Positions 1 to 6,774 of a stretch of 8,456 nt of DNA are shown piece after piece. The notes beneath the pieces were generated by a model. The model saw only the letters and a list, made by a program, of their open reading frames with translations. It made no database searches and was not told the DNA's origin. This DNA is from CAZBYL01 sp964522805 (lineage in GTDB: Bacteria > Synergistota > Synergistia > Synergistales > Synergistaceae). Location of the stretch: assembly GCA_964522805.1 (NCBI GenBank), contig CAZFWP010000080.1:1-8456 (forward strand). The letters are read 5' to 3'. Each line of letters starts with the position of its first letter. Position 1 is the first letter of the stretch. Position numbers and translations under genes: made by a program.

Positions 1-136
1 TGTTTTAAGCAATGCCGCAATACAAGCGGCGGGCAAACTTTTGTCAGAAAAATCCACTCACAGCTAACACTTGCTTTATTGTTTGCAAACGATAATTATT
101 CAGATATGGGGATTTTGCGTCTGTATGGTGATTTTG

Positions 137-212
137 ATCGAGCAGGTGGCTGACATTCGTCAAGCAGCCTACATCTCACATCACTGTGCGTACCGTTCGG
201 TACCGGGCGGTA
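137..212 (-). ncRNA. Degenerate group II intron domains V and VI
   Basis: On the minus strand 211-180 reads ACCGCCCGGTACCGAACGG followed by TACGCACAGTGAT. This has the domain V shape: a lower stem containing a CGC triad, a CG bulge, and an upper GTACC/GGTAC stem with a GAAC loop. Compared with the form I remember for such introns (ACCGCCGTGTACCGAACGG, TACGCACGGTGGT), the lower stem has C-A mismatches and a changed GT/CG pair, so it looks decayed. Domain VI follows with GGCTG (169-165) pairing with CAGCC (152-148) and the tail CCTGCTCGAT. The bulged branch-point adenosine expected in CCTACTCGAT is a G here (minus strand, position 143). The comparison is from memory; a covariance-model search would settle it. 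Confidence 0.6.
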
Positions 213-506
213 CAATCGCATAAGTGCAGTTTAAGGAGTTTCTCGTACCGGGCGGGGAAAATCATCATACCCGCCCGGTGCAAGCTTTTAGTTTGTAATA
301 GCGCGGGGTAATACCGCACTGCCGGCAATGCGCCGATAGTCCAAACGGGAGTTTCCCCATCTGTAGGTCTTGTCTTCCGGTATGCCCGGCTCTCGCAGGT
401 TTGCATCTTTCGTTCGCGGCTTATTCCATTGTTTCCTGATGCAGCAACGCAATCTTCTTCTAAGCCACCCATTCCGATATTGCGATGTCAGCTTCATGAT
501 AGCCAC
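176..506 (-). pseudogene. Group II intron maturase, C-terminal fragment, frameshifted
   Basis: The first part (506-291) reads NGWLRRRLRCCIRKQW, then NKPRTKDANL, YRWGNSR and RRIAGSAVLPRAITN. I recognise this as the end of the X (maturase) domain of group II intron reverse transcriptase/maturases, which normally follows about 350 residues of reverse transcriptase. None of the RT palm motifs (such as YADD) is present upstream. The frame hits TAA at 290-288 where the family would continue. In the same frame past the stop, KLAPGGYDDF is still recognisable; the sequence then moves to a second frame at the TTTTCCCC run (261-254), giving FPARYEKLLKLHLCD and a run into domain V ending at 176. So there are at least two lesions, a nonsense codon and a one-base indel, besides the large 5' deletion. 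There is no convincing start codon or ribosome site, and no functional protein is expected. Confidence 0.72.
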
Positions 507-676
507 ATATTTGTTCGTCAGTTCAAAACTTTGCCCGCTGAAGCCCTCGCTTCGGCATCCGGCTTGCTTCAGATTCCGCCTTGCGGCTCACCCCTTGCCT
601 TCGGCTAACGATTCCTGTTGCTGAGCGCGCAGCGGGATTTCACCGCCAGGTTATTGCCCAGATATGGCGCACCGCC

Positions 677-714
677 AAAAAAAACAGAGACTTCGGAAAA
701 ATCCGAAGTCTCTG
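677..714 (-). terminator. Intrinsic terminator of the ABC operon
   Basis: A perfect inverted repeat, CAGAGACTTCGGA/TCCGAAGTCTCTG (685-697 and 702-714, 13 bp, AAAA/TTTT loop), is followed on the minus strand by eight T (684-677). It starts 27 nt after the stop codon of the last operon gene. There is no matching T tract on the plus side, so it acts only for the minus-strand operon. Confidence 0.95.
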
Positions 715-741
715 CTTTAACACTGGCAAAACTATAAAATT

Positions 742-1275
742 CTAGTCTCCGATAGCGGGGGCAGCAGGGGCGGAAGTATCAACAGGTGTCTCTGTACCTG
801 CAGCCGGAGCTTCTGTTCCCCCTGCGGGGGCTTCCTGCTCTGCATCATCAGCGGCGCTATCTCCCGTGCCGGGAAGCGGCAAATAGACATCGGGAGCACC
901 CTCAAGCAGAGCGGGCAGAGAAATCATTAAAGCTGTGGTTCTGCCAAAGTTAAAAGAACGCTCCACCGTTTTGATGACCTCTTCTGTATCCTCATTAACT
1001 ACCGCTACCTTAATGCTGTGGGTGGGTCCGTCAAGCTTCACCACATCACGGTCATCAGGATAGAACTCCATAGATTTTTCTTCATCACCGTTAATCGTTA
1101 CCACCATATACTCAGGCGCTTTGTAGCTCTTGCCGGCAATTTCCACTTCTTTGTTATCGAGAAGGACTTCATGCTGCTTGCCGATGTAGAAGAGCAGGAA
1201 GCCGAAAGCAACAATCAAAGCCAGCAGCACTACGCGTATAACAAGGCGTTTTTTATTCACGTTTTCTAAGGTCAT
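742..1275 (-). CDS. Small membrane-anchored protein of ABC operon (possibly DUF6672 family)
   Basis: This 177-aa protein has one N-terminal membrane anchor (about residues 11-32, LVIRVVLLALIVAFGFLLFY) preceded by Lys/Arg at 8-10, which predicts a short cytoplasmic N-terminus. A beta-rich extracytoplasmic domain follows (about 33-135, containing KSYKAPEYMVVTINGDEEKS). The C-terminal tail (136-177) is disordered and rich in Ala, Pro, Glu and Thr, with imprecise TEAPAAGTETP-like repeats. It has no lipobox and no enzyme motif that I can see. The ATG lies 2 nt after the stop of the upstream permease, and the AGGAG that serves it is inside the end of that gene, so the two are translationally coupled. 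I recall small proteins named DUF6672 beside this transporter type, but cannot confirm membership here. A role as an accessory or stabilising subunit of the permease complex is inferred from position only. Confidence 0.85.
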   Translation of the reverse strand: MTLENVNKKRLVIRVVLLALIVAFGFLLFYIGKQHEVLLDNKEVEIAGKSYKAPEYMVVTINGDEEKSMEFYPDDRDVVKLDGPTHSIKVAVVNEDTEEVIKTVERSFNFGRTTALMISLPALLEGAPDVYLPLPGTGDSAADDAEQEAPAGGTEAPAAGTETPVDTSAPAAPAIGD

Positions 1276-1277
1276 GG

Positions 1278-2378
1278 CTATTCTCCTCTCAGGCTGCGGC
1301 GCGCCTCTGCCTTATCACGCATACGCTTCCAAGCGTGAAGAACAAGGGCCAAGGCGATAATGCCGTAAGAAACAAAGACTCGGAAGTATTCGCCGAGCTG
1401 AGCCTGTCCGATGAGCTCCTTACCTGCCATCGGGGAGACAACGAACATCAGGTGGAAGAGCGTAACGCCGACAAAAACGTTGGTGATCGTGGCGCGGCTG
1501 ACTGAAGCTCCGCCGATCAAAAGTGCGGCGATAGCAAACATACCTGCCTGCTCGTGGCTGTTATAGGTATTCATGGTACCGATGTTCTGCAGGAAGATTA
1601 TCTGACCGAAGCAGGCAAGCACCGTAGAAATCAAAATAGCGATAATACGGGTGCGCTCTACGGGGATACCGGCCTCTTCCGCAACCTTCATATCCTGTCC
1701 CAGAGCTCTCATGTCCTGACCCAGCTTCGTGCGGCGGAACCAGACGATGAAAAGACAGAAGGCGGCAATGAAAATAAATGTCGCCACAGGCACATCAACA
1801 GTCATAATCTTTAAGGGAATCAAATTATCCAGCACGTGTCTCAGCCCGGTAAGGTTGATGGCGTTACGGATACCGTAGCCGCGGGAGAGCACCAGCTGCG
1901 GATTGCTGATGGGAATAATATTGCCCATGCAGTAGAGCACTATCAGCTGATAGACGCCGTTGATGAAGAATCCCAGAATATAGGAAGTGACCATTTCACG
2001 GCCCTTGGCTCTGTTCAGCACTTCTCCGCAGATATAGCCGAGAACCATCGCTATAGGTGTGCCGATAAGCCCTGCCAAAATCATGCCGGGAACGCCGACC
2101 ACAGCCCAGTCAGTGACAAAAATCATCCCTATCTGGCCTGCCATAGCTCCGAGAACCATACCAAAGTTCAGTCCCATACCAGCCAAAATAGGAATCAGCA
2201 GGGAAAGAACGAGGAAGGAGTTACGCGCCAAGCGGGTAAGCATTTCCTGGATAAGGTATGTGCCGGAGAATCCGGAAATAGGAATAGCAGCTGCCGACAA
2301 CGCTATGAAAATGATTGGAACTGCGTTATTGGCAATAATAGTTTTGAGGCTCATCGAGCCCTTATTCTTCTTTGCCAT
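1278..2378 (-). CDS. ABC transporter permease, BPD_transp_2-like (second subunit)
   Basis: This is a 366-aa integral inner-membrane protein with about eight to ten hydrophobic segments, in the length range of CUT2/branched-chain-type permeases (RbsC, LivH and nucleoside permease relatives). Visible family signs are the glycine-rich stretch GMGLNFGMVLGAMAG (67-81) and the cytoplasmic loop MRALGQDMKVAEEAGI, which corresponds to the ATPase-coupling region. LLIGGASVSRATITNVFVG in the C-terminal half resembles the GGAS segment of RbsC-type proteins. RAKGREMVTSYILGF parallels RVKGDEMMIATYVGF in the other permease, so the two are paralogues and probably form a heterodimeric channel. The start ATG shares its A with the TAA stop of the preceding gene (TAATG), giving tight translational coupling. 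The cytoplasmic C-terminus is basic (KRMRDKAEARRSLRGE). The substrate is unknown. Confidence 0.9.
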   Translation of the reverse strand: MAKKNKGSMSLKTIIANNAVPIIFIALSAAAIPISGFSGTYLIQEMLTRLARNSFLVLSLLIPILAGMGLNFGMVLGAMAGQIGMIFVTDWAVVGVPGMILAGLIGTPIAMVLGYICGEVLNRAKGREMVTSYILGFFINGVYQLIVLYCMGNIIPISNPQLVLSRGYGIRNAINLTGLRHVLDNLIPLKIMTVDVPVATFIFIAAFCLFIVWFRRTKLGQDMRALGQDMKVAEEAGIPVERTRIIAILISTVLACFGQIIFLQNIGTMNTYNSHEQAGMFAIAALLIGGASVSRATITNVFVGVTLFHLMFVVSPMAGKELIGQAQLGEYFRVFVSYGIIALALVLHAWKRMRDKAEARRSLRGE

Positions 2379-3433
2379 TAGCGTTTCACCATCACTTTCC
2401 TGGTAAGGGCATAGAGGATCATACCGTTACTGACAATAATTCTGATAACCTCGGACATGTCTGTCTGCATGACGCTGTTGATAACCGAAGGCGTCATTGT
2501 GAGAATACCCTGGAAAAGGAACGCTCCGACAACCACGTTAACCATCGAGGCCTTGTTGACGGAAGCACCGCCCAGAAGAATGGCGGCGACAGCAGGGAAC
2601 GCCATATAGAAGGGGCCCATGTAGAGCTGAATGAAGCCGAAGCTCTGTTCATAGACCAAGATACCGATGGCGCCGAGAACCGTTGAGAGAATGACAGAAA
2701 CGGTACGCATCTTATCAACATCAATACCGGAAGCTCTGGCGAACTCGGGGTTTGAACCGACTGCTGTGACAGCCGTGCCGACCTTCGTGCGGAAGAAGGC
2801 CCAAACCAAAAAGACCATCAGCGCGAAGAAGAGGTACATACCCACGGGGATATAGAAAAATTCACCGATCTGAATATTTAAGTGTTTGCTCAGTGCGTTG
2901 AGCCAGAAACCTTCCACACTGATAGTGGTCCTCAGCCCCGATCCGCCGTAACCCCATATCATCGTCGGGCTGGTATAGGGAAGCAGCAGCCAGGCAATGC
3001 ACATGACGGCAACAGAGGAGAAGCCAACATAGGTGGCAATCATCATCTCGTCGCCCTTAACCCTGTTGAGCAGCTGTCCATAGAGCCAGCCGAGAACAAT
3101 GGCGATAGGAACGGCGATACCCATGGCGATGATAAATCCGATACTGCCGGGAATACCTATCTGAATGGAGGTAACCGCTCCGAGAAGTCCGGCGATAATA
3201 CCCAGAGGAAGACCGAAATTAAGTCCGCAGCCGGACTGAACCATCGGCACCATCGCCAAAACAAGAATACCGTTCATGCCGACACGAACCAGCGTGTCGG
3301 ATAAAGAGGCATCGAGACGAACTCCGACAAACGGCGCCGCTACGAAAAGTGACAAAAGGAAGAGCCCGATAATAATTCGGGGCCAACCCGCGTTTTCAAT
3401 AAAAGCCTGAAGTTTTTCCATCATCTTGCTCAC
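2378..3433 (-). CDS. ABC transporter permease, BPD_transp_2-like (first subunit)
   Basis: This 351-aa inner-membrane protein has repeated hydrophobic spans beginning about residue 19 and belongs by pattern to the CUT2/nucleoside-type permease group. It has GCGLNFGLPLGIIAGLLGA, the loop VGSNPEFARASGIDVDKMR (likely contact with the ATPase), and AAILLGGASVNKASMVNVVV near the C-terminus. It is a paralogue of the permease encoded just after it. The annotated start is GTG at 3433, overlapping the TGA of the ATPase gene (GTGA). An ATG at 3424 is a strong alternative because AGGTGAG lies 4-5 nt before it; that would shorten the protein by three residues and turn the 4-bp overlap into a short gap. Either way the gene is co-translated with the ATPase. 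The first subunit has a long extracytoplasmic loop between about 153 and 190, longer than needed for a simple turn. Confidence 0.9.
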   Translation of the reverse strand: MSKMMEKLQAFIENAGWPRIIIGLFLLSLFVAAPFVGVRLDASLSDTLVRVGMNGILVLAMVPMVQSGCGLNFGLPLGIIAGLLGAVTSIQIGIPGSIGFIIAMGIAVPIAIVLGWLYGQLLNRVKGDEMMIATYVGFSSVAVMCIAWLLLPYTSPTMIWGYGGSGLRTTISVEGFWLNALSKHLNIQIGEFFYIPVGMYLFFALMVFLVWAFFRTKVGTAVTAVGSNPEFARASGIDVDKMRTVSVILSTVLGAIGILVYEQSFGFIQLYMGPFYMAFPAVAAILLGGASVNKASMVNVVVGAFLFQGILTMTPSVINSVMQTDMSEVIRIIVSNGMILYALTRKVMVKR

Positions 3434-5064
3434 CTGCCGCTCTCTGCGTTTGCTTCATCTTCGGGCTCTGCCGCTGCGACATTACCCAGCATAAGAAGAC
3501 CAAACTCTTCCGCGGGAGCCTTAGCCGGCAGAATTCCGGAGACCTTGCCCTCGTTGATGATGGCGATGCGGTCACAGATCGAGCGCAGCTCTTCAAGTTC
3601 CGAGGAGGTCATAATAATTGTTGTGCCTGTCTCTTTATTTACCTTGCGCAATGTGTCAAGAACCAGCTTCTTAGCGCCCACGTCAATACCGCGAGTCGGC
3701 TCGGAGACAAACAGAATGTCAGGAGCGACAGCGAAAGCTTTGGCGAGGCAGACCTTCTGCTGGTTGCCGCCGGAAAGCTCAATTGCTCTCTGCTTCGGCC
3801 CTGTGCAGCGAATTTCCAGAGATTTTATATATTCTCTGGTGCATTCCTCAATCGCTTTATCATCGCGCCATTTTACCAAACCGCCAAGAAGATGTTTAAC
3901 AAACTTTTCCTGCACCTGGAGCGCAGTGAAGGTGACATTCCAGTCAATTCCCTCTTCAAGCAGCAGACCTACGCCGCGGCGGTCTTCGGAAACAAATGCC
4001 ATACCTTCCTTGAGGGAGGCGTCAGGATCGTTGAGCTTAATCTCCTTACCGCGGAGCAAAACCTTGCCGCCGGAAATATATAGACCCATAATTCCGTTGG
4101 AAATACCAACCTTGCCCTGTCCTGCCAAACCGCCGAGGCCAAAAATCTCGCCCTTGTGCACGCTTAAGGAGACGTCACGCACCGTCTCTCCGGGCATGTC
4201 AACCCAGAGATGCTCTGTCTTAAGAATGACTTCGCCAATCTCCTTTTTGGGTGCGTTGGGGTCCGGCTCAGCGTCTGCCGCTATCTGGCGTCCGACCATC
4301 CAGCTGGCTATCTGACGCACGTTTGTGTCTTTTGTCTGAGCCTCCTCGATAACCTTACCGTCGCGCAGGACGATAAGTTTGTCACAGAGGTCGATAATTT
4401 CCTGAAGTCGGTGTGAAATAAAAATGATGGCAATTCCCTGTGAGGCAAGTTTCTTCAATGAAGAAATCAGCACAGTGGCCTCAGATTCGGCAAGAACCGC
4501 CGTCGGCTCGTCAAGAACCAGCAGGCGTGTCTTCTTGCGGTCAATTTCACGGGCTATTTCAGTAAACTGCTTGTGACCGACCGGCATTTCGCTGATGAGA
4601 GTATCCGGCGCCAAAGCGACACCCAAAGTGTCAATCGCCTTTGTCGCGCGGGCCATCATATCAGCCCTGTCAAGCGTCTTAAGCCTGTCACCGAAAACTT
4701 CAACCAAGGGGTTGTACTTTGTGGACTCTCTGTTAAGAAGAATGTTCTCCGTCGCGGTGAAACCGGGTATTAGAGAGAATTCCTGGTGAACCATTCCGAT
4801 TCCGGCATCAAGAGCGTCGAGTGGATCTCTGAAATGCGCTTCTTCACCGTCAATTAAAATCTTTCCTTCGTGACCGCCGGTCTCCTGAATAACCGACATA
4901 CCGAAAAGGATATTCATCAACGTGGACTTGCCAGCGCCGTTCTCTCCAACCAATCCCAGGATTTCTCCCGGCATCAGAGAGAAGTTAACGTCTGCCAGAA
5001 CACGGTTGCCGAAATATTCCTTGCCGATGTTTTGCATTTGCAGGAGCGGTACTCCTATGGACAT
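3430..5064 (-). CDS. Tandem-domain ABC transporter ATPase, sugar/nucleoside (CUT2-like) type
   Basis: This 544-aa cytoplasmic ATPase contains two fused nucleotide-binding domains, as in RbsA/MglA and nucleoside transporter ATPases. NBD1 has Walker A GENGAGKST (40-48), Q-loop MVHQEFSL (Q94), Walker B LLVLDEPTA (181-189) and the H-loop SHRL (H218). Its signature motif is unusual, MPVGHKQ (160-166) in place of LSxGQ/E. NBD2 has a degenerate Walker A GGLAGQGKVG (311-320, no Ser/Thr after Lys), the FVSEDRRGVGLL region typical of the family (358-369) and a perfect signature LSGGNQQK (430-437). Its Walker B is VSEPTRGID, with Ser454 where Asp is usual, and SSE replaces the H-loop His. One composite ATP site is therefore canonical and the other degenerate. 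The ATG at 5064 is preceded by GAGG about 8 nt upstream. It is the first gene of the four-gene operon and energises the two permeases after it. Confidence 0.95.
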   Translation of the reverse strand: MSIGVPLLQMQNIGKEYFGNRVLADVNFSLMPGEILGLVGENGAGKSTLMNILFGMSVIQETGGHEGKILIDGEEAHFRDPLDALDAGIGMVHQEFSLIPGFTATENILLNRESTKYNPLVEVFGDRLKTLDRADMMARATKAIDTLGVALAPDTLISEMPVGHKQFTEIAREIDRKKTRLLVLDEPTAVLAESEATVLISSLKKLASQGIAIIFISHRLQEIIDLCDKLIVLRDGKVIEEAQTKDTNVRQIASWMVGRQIAADAEPDPNAPKKEIGEVILKTEHLWVDMPGETVRDVSLSVHKGEIFGLGGLAGQGKVGISNGIMGLYISGGKVLLRGKEIKLNDPDASLKEGMAFVSEDRRGVGLLLEEGIDWNVTFTALQVQEKFVKHLLGGLVKWRDDKAIEECTREYIKSLEIRCTGPKQRAIELSGGNQQKVCLAKAFAVAPDILFVSEPTRGIDVGAKKLVLDTLRKVNKETGTTIIMTSSELEELRSICDRIAIINEGKVSGILPAKAPAEEFGLLMLGNVAAAEPEDEANAESGR

Positions 5065-5177
5065 TCGCTTCGCCTCATTTCCTGTGAATACGCTGCTTTT
5101 GGGGCTTCTATATTTGCGGATAAAAGCTAAAGTCCGCGGATAAAATGAAACATCCGCAGATGCGCTTCTCCCTACAT
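5065..5177 (-). promoter_or_regulatory. ABC operon leader with repeats and alternative helices
   Basis: The leader between the predicted start of transcription (about 5177) and the ATPase ATG holds the 10-bp direct repeat GCGGATAAAA (plus strand 5116-5125 and 5136-5145, 20 bp apart). It also has the palindrome TCCGCGGA (5133-5140) and the inverted repeat CATC-CGCA-GATG (5151-5162). In the transcript the segment UGCGGAU (5158-5152) can pair with either downstream AUCCGC copy, at 5141-5136 or 5121-5116. The two helices exclude each other. This could be a DNA operator array or an RNA control element; the sequence does not decide. It does not match a riboswitch class I know. Confidence 0.45.
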
Positions 5178-5183
5178 TACTAT

Positions 5184-5212
5184 ATTATACATCTTTTTTG
5201 ATTTTAGGTCTA
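5184..5212 (-). promoter_or_regulatory. Promoter of the ABC operon
   Basis: On the minus strand a perfect -10 TATAAT (5189-5184) lies 17 nt from a -35-like TAGACC (5212-5207, 4 of 6 matches to TTGACA). It is the best promoter in the gap before the ATPase gene and would give a leader of about 113 nt. A terminator lies between it and the preceding gene, so the operon needs its own promoter. Confidence 0.7.
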
Positions 5213-5235
5213 AATTCTAAGGTATTTTTGTATTT

Positions 5236-5255
5236 TGAAGATGTTTTCATCTTCA
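5236..5255. repeat. 8-4-8 inverted repeat upstream of the ABC operon promoter
   Basis: TGAAGATG-TTTT-CATCTTCA is a perfect inverted repeat ending 24 bp upstream of the -35 box. Neither strand has a following T tract, so it is not an ordinary terminator. Its place fits an activator or repressor site, but this is only positional inference. The rest of the gap (5256-5406) is AT-rich, with a minor GGCG/CGCC hairpin at 5366-5378 and no ORF I would support. Confidence 0.35.
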
Positions 5256-5406
5256 TATATGCGGGAAAGCCTTCACACCTAGATTCACTATAGGCGGTAA
5301 AAATTAAAATATGTTAACGATAAACAAAGAAAAGGGTAAATTTTAGCCGCTGTTTGTCAAAAACCGGCGAAAAACGCCTTCAACTATAACAATCCGACCT
5401 TCATCT

Positions 5407-5439
5407 AAAAAGCCGAGCCCCTAAGTCAGGGCTCGGCTT
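5407..5439 (-). terminator. Intrinsic terminator after the 5454-6647 gene
   Basis: The arms AAGCCGAGCCC (5410-5420) and GGGCTCGGCTT (5429-5439) form an 11-bp stem with an 8-nt loop. On the minus strand a short T run (5410-5407) follows. It lies 14 nt after the stop codon and separates the binding-protein gene from the ABC operon. Confidence 0.85.
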
Positions 5440-5453
5440 AACAGATATAAATA

Positions 5454-6647
5454 TTATTTGAGTTTAAGATACTTCGCGGGGACCTTTACGTCTGTAGCCT
5501 TCATATAGCCCTTACCAAACACATAGGTATCCTGATAGACCAAGGTGAACTTTTTGATTTTCATATCCTTCGCCATATCGTAGTAGGGAGCGCCGTTCCA
5601 GGCTGCGCCCGGAGTATACTTATCGTAGCACTTCCAGAGGTCTTTAAGATTGTAGAGCTTCGCTTTGCCTTCAACGATGCGCTTGCCGTATTCGGCGAGG
5701 GCGCAGGTTGTGCTCCAGCCATATGAGTATGCCCATGTTCCCATGTGTCCTTTACCGCCGGCGGCGACTACTGTCTTTTCAACCTTCTTCATGATTGCGG
5801 GCCAGTCGCCGGCTTCCTTTTTAAGGTCGATTCCAAACGCTCCCGGATAGCCCATAAGGGGTGAGGGAAGGTCGGGCTCGACAAAGAGGGCGCCCTGTTT
5901 GGCAACCTGCTTCAGAAGGGGTTCTGTCTGAGCGTCATTGGTGCAGAAGAAAGCGGTGTTTTTGCCATACTTCTGAACCCATGCGGGAACCTTTTCAAGG
6001 ATGAACTGCTGCGCGCCGGCTACGCCTACGTCGCTTGTGGGGTCGGGAGCTGTTTCGAAGGCGAATTTCAGTCCGAGATCCTTACAAGCCTGCTCCATAA
6101 TGGCCTTACGGCGGGAGAGAAGCTCATAGCTCATATGACGCGGGAAGGAGATGTGAACAAAGGTTTTGGCTCCGAGTTTCTTCGCTGTGTCGATAATCAG
6201 ATATCCGCGCATAATGTTGTCGACGCCGATAGCAAAGTCTGCGGTGCTGGTAATTACGTTCGGGTCTTCCTGCGGTTCACCGGCGAAGCAGAGAACGTCT
6301 TTTCTCTTCTCTTTTACGCGGCGGAAAGCCTCGGTTGTTCCGGGGATAGCGTCGTCAACAACGATAACCTTGACTTTGGGGTCATCGGCCAAACCGACTA
6401 TCTGAGAAATGGTGGTTTCCATTTCAGACATGAAGTTATCGGGCATGGTGACGTGACGGATCATACCGCCGTTTGCGACATCTCCGTATTCCTTAATCAA
6501 GCGTTCCGCGCCGCGGTAGGTATCTTCCGCCTGTGAAACCGTCAGCGTGGCAACACCGATATGGAAAGGCGCCGCTGCCATTGCTGTGCCGCAGAACATC
6601 ACTGCGAAAATCATGACAAAGGCAAAACATAGAGCTCTTTTCTTCAT
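5454..6647 (-). CDS. DUF3798 periplasmic solute-binding protein, paralogue 1
   Basis: This 397-aa exported protein is of the DUF3798 family, which has the two-lobed type I periplasmic-binding fold. Residues 1-24 form a Sec signal peptide (KKR, hydrophobic core, AMA cleavage site); there is no lipobox, so a soluble periplasmic protein is expected. Conserved family blocks include PDNFMSEMETTI (69-80), AIPGTTEAFRR (100-110), HISFPRHMSYE (165-175), FETAPDPTSDVGVAGAQQF (197-215) and SPLMGYPGAFGID (262-274). The start is ATG 6647 because GGGAGG sits 7-8 nt upstream. The frame stays open to 6821, but that extension has no ribosome site, would cover the promoter and would bury the signal peptide. It is about three quarters identical by eye to the next paralogue (6948-8153). 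It likely delivers substrate to the ABC core at 742-5064; the ligand is unknown. Confidence 0.9.
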   Translation of the reverse strand: MKKRALCFAFVMIFAVMFCGTAMAAAPFHIGVATLTVSQAEDTYRGAERLIKEYGDVANGGMIRHVTMPDNFMSEMETTISQIVGLADDPKVKVIVVDDAIPGTTEAFRRVKEKRKDVLCFAGEPQEDPNVITSTADFAIGVDNIMRGYLIIDTAKKLGAKTFVHISFPRHMSYELLSRRKAIMEQACKDLGLKFAFETAPDPTSDVGVAGAQQFILEKVPAWVQKYGKNTAFFCTNDAQTEPLLKQVAKQGALFVEPDLPSPLMGYPGAFGIDLKKEAGDWPAIMKKVEKTVVAAGGKGHMGTWAYSYGWSTTCALAEYGKRIVEGKAKLYNLKDLWKCYDKYTPGAAWNGAPYYDMAKDMKIKKFTLVYQDTYVFGKGYMKATDVKVPAKYLKLK

Positions 6648-6774
6648 TCCTGTTCCTCCCATAAGATATATGAGTTTGAATATTATTACGGGAATATTCG
6701 GCCCGGACGCCACCGCTGTACCACATGGTATCTTTAAGACAACGAGAGGATAACACCAATAGCAATCACTTACT

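Larger units (their letters stand above)
137..672 (-). mobile_element. Internally deleted group II intron remnant
   Basis: Read on the minus strand, the element begins with GTGCGCC (672-666), matching the group II 5' consensus GUGYG. It continues with blocks I recall from the 5' domain of bacterial group II introns: CAGCAACAGGAA, GTTAGCCGAAGGCAAGG, GGCGGAATCTGAAG and CTGACGAACAAA, reaching about position 507. The sequence then passes directly into the C-terminal part of a maturase (about 503-212) and ends with a domain V/VI-like structure and CTCGAT at 142-137. Intact introns of this kind are usually 2-3 kb, so most of domain I, domains II-III and nearly all of the reverse transcriptase are missing; the deletion junction is near 500-508. 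It cannot be an active element by itself. It lies 4 nt beyond the T tract of the ABC operon terminator. The flank at 1-136 has no ORF or motif I can name. Boundaries are inferred from consensus ends, not from an empty-site comparison. Confidence 0.72.

Noticed and set aside
14..30. GCCGC/GCGGC hairpin near the left edge
   Set aside because: Five-bp stem with no T tract on either side; not enough for a terminator.
370..624. 84-codon plus-strand open frame
   Set aside because: It is antisense to the intron remnant; its composition reflects the structured intron RNA and no ribosome site or known domain is seen.
101..667. CAGATATGG occurring at 101-109 and again at 659-667, flanking much of the intron remnant
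   Set aside because: Only 9 bp, one copy is inside the inferred intron, and group II introns do not make target-site duplications; chance is more likely.
1836..2381. 181-codon plus-strand open frame antisense to a permease
   Set aside because: It has a His/Asn/Gln-rich shadow composition, and the opposite strand encodes an unmistakable membrane protein.
5124..5152. Possible 8-codon leader peptide (ATG TTT CAT ... CTT TAG) in the ABC operon leader
   Set aside because: The nearest GGGAG is about 14 nt before the ATG, too far for good initiation, and the peptide has no attenuator-like run of one amino acid.
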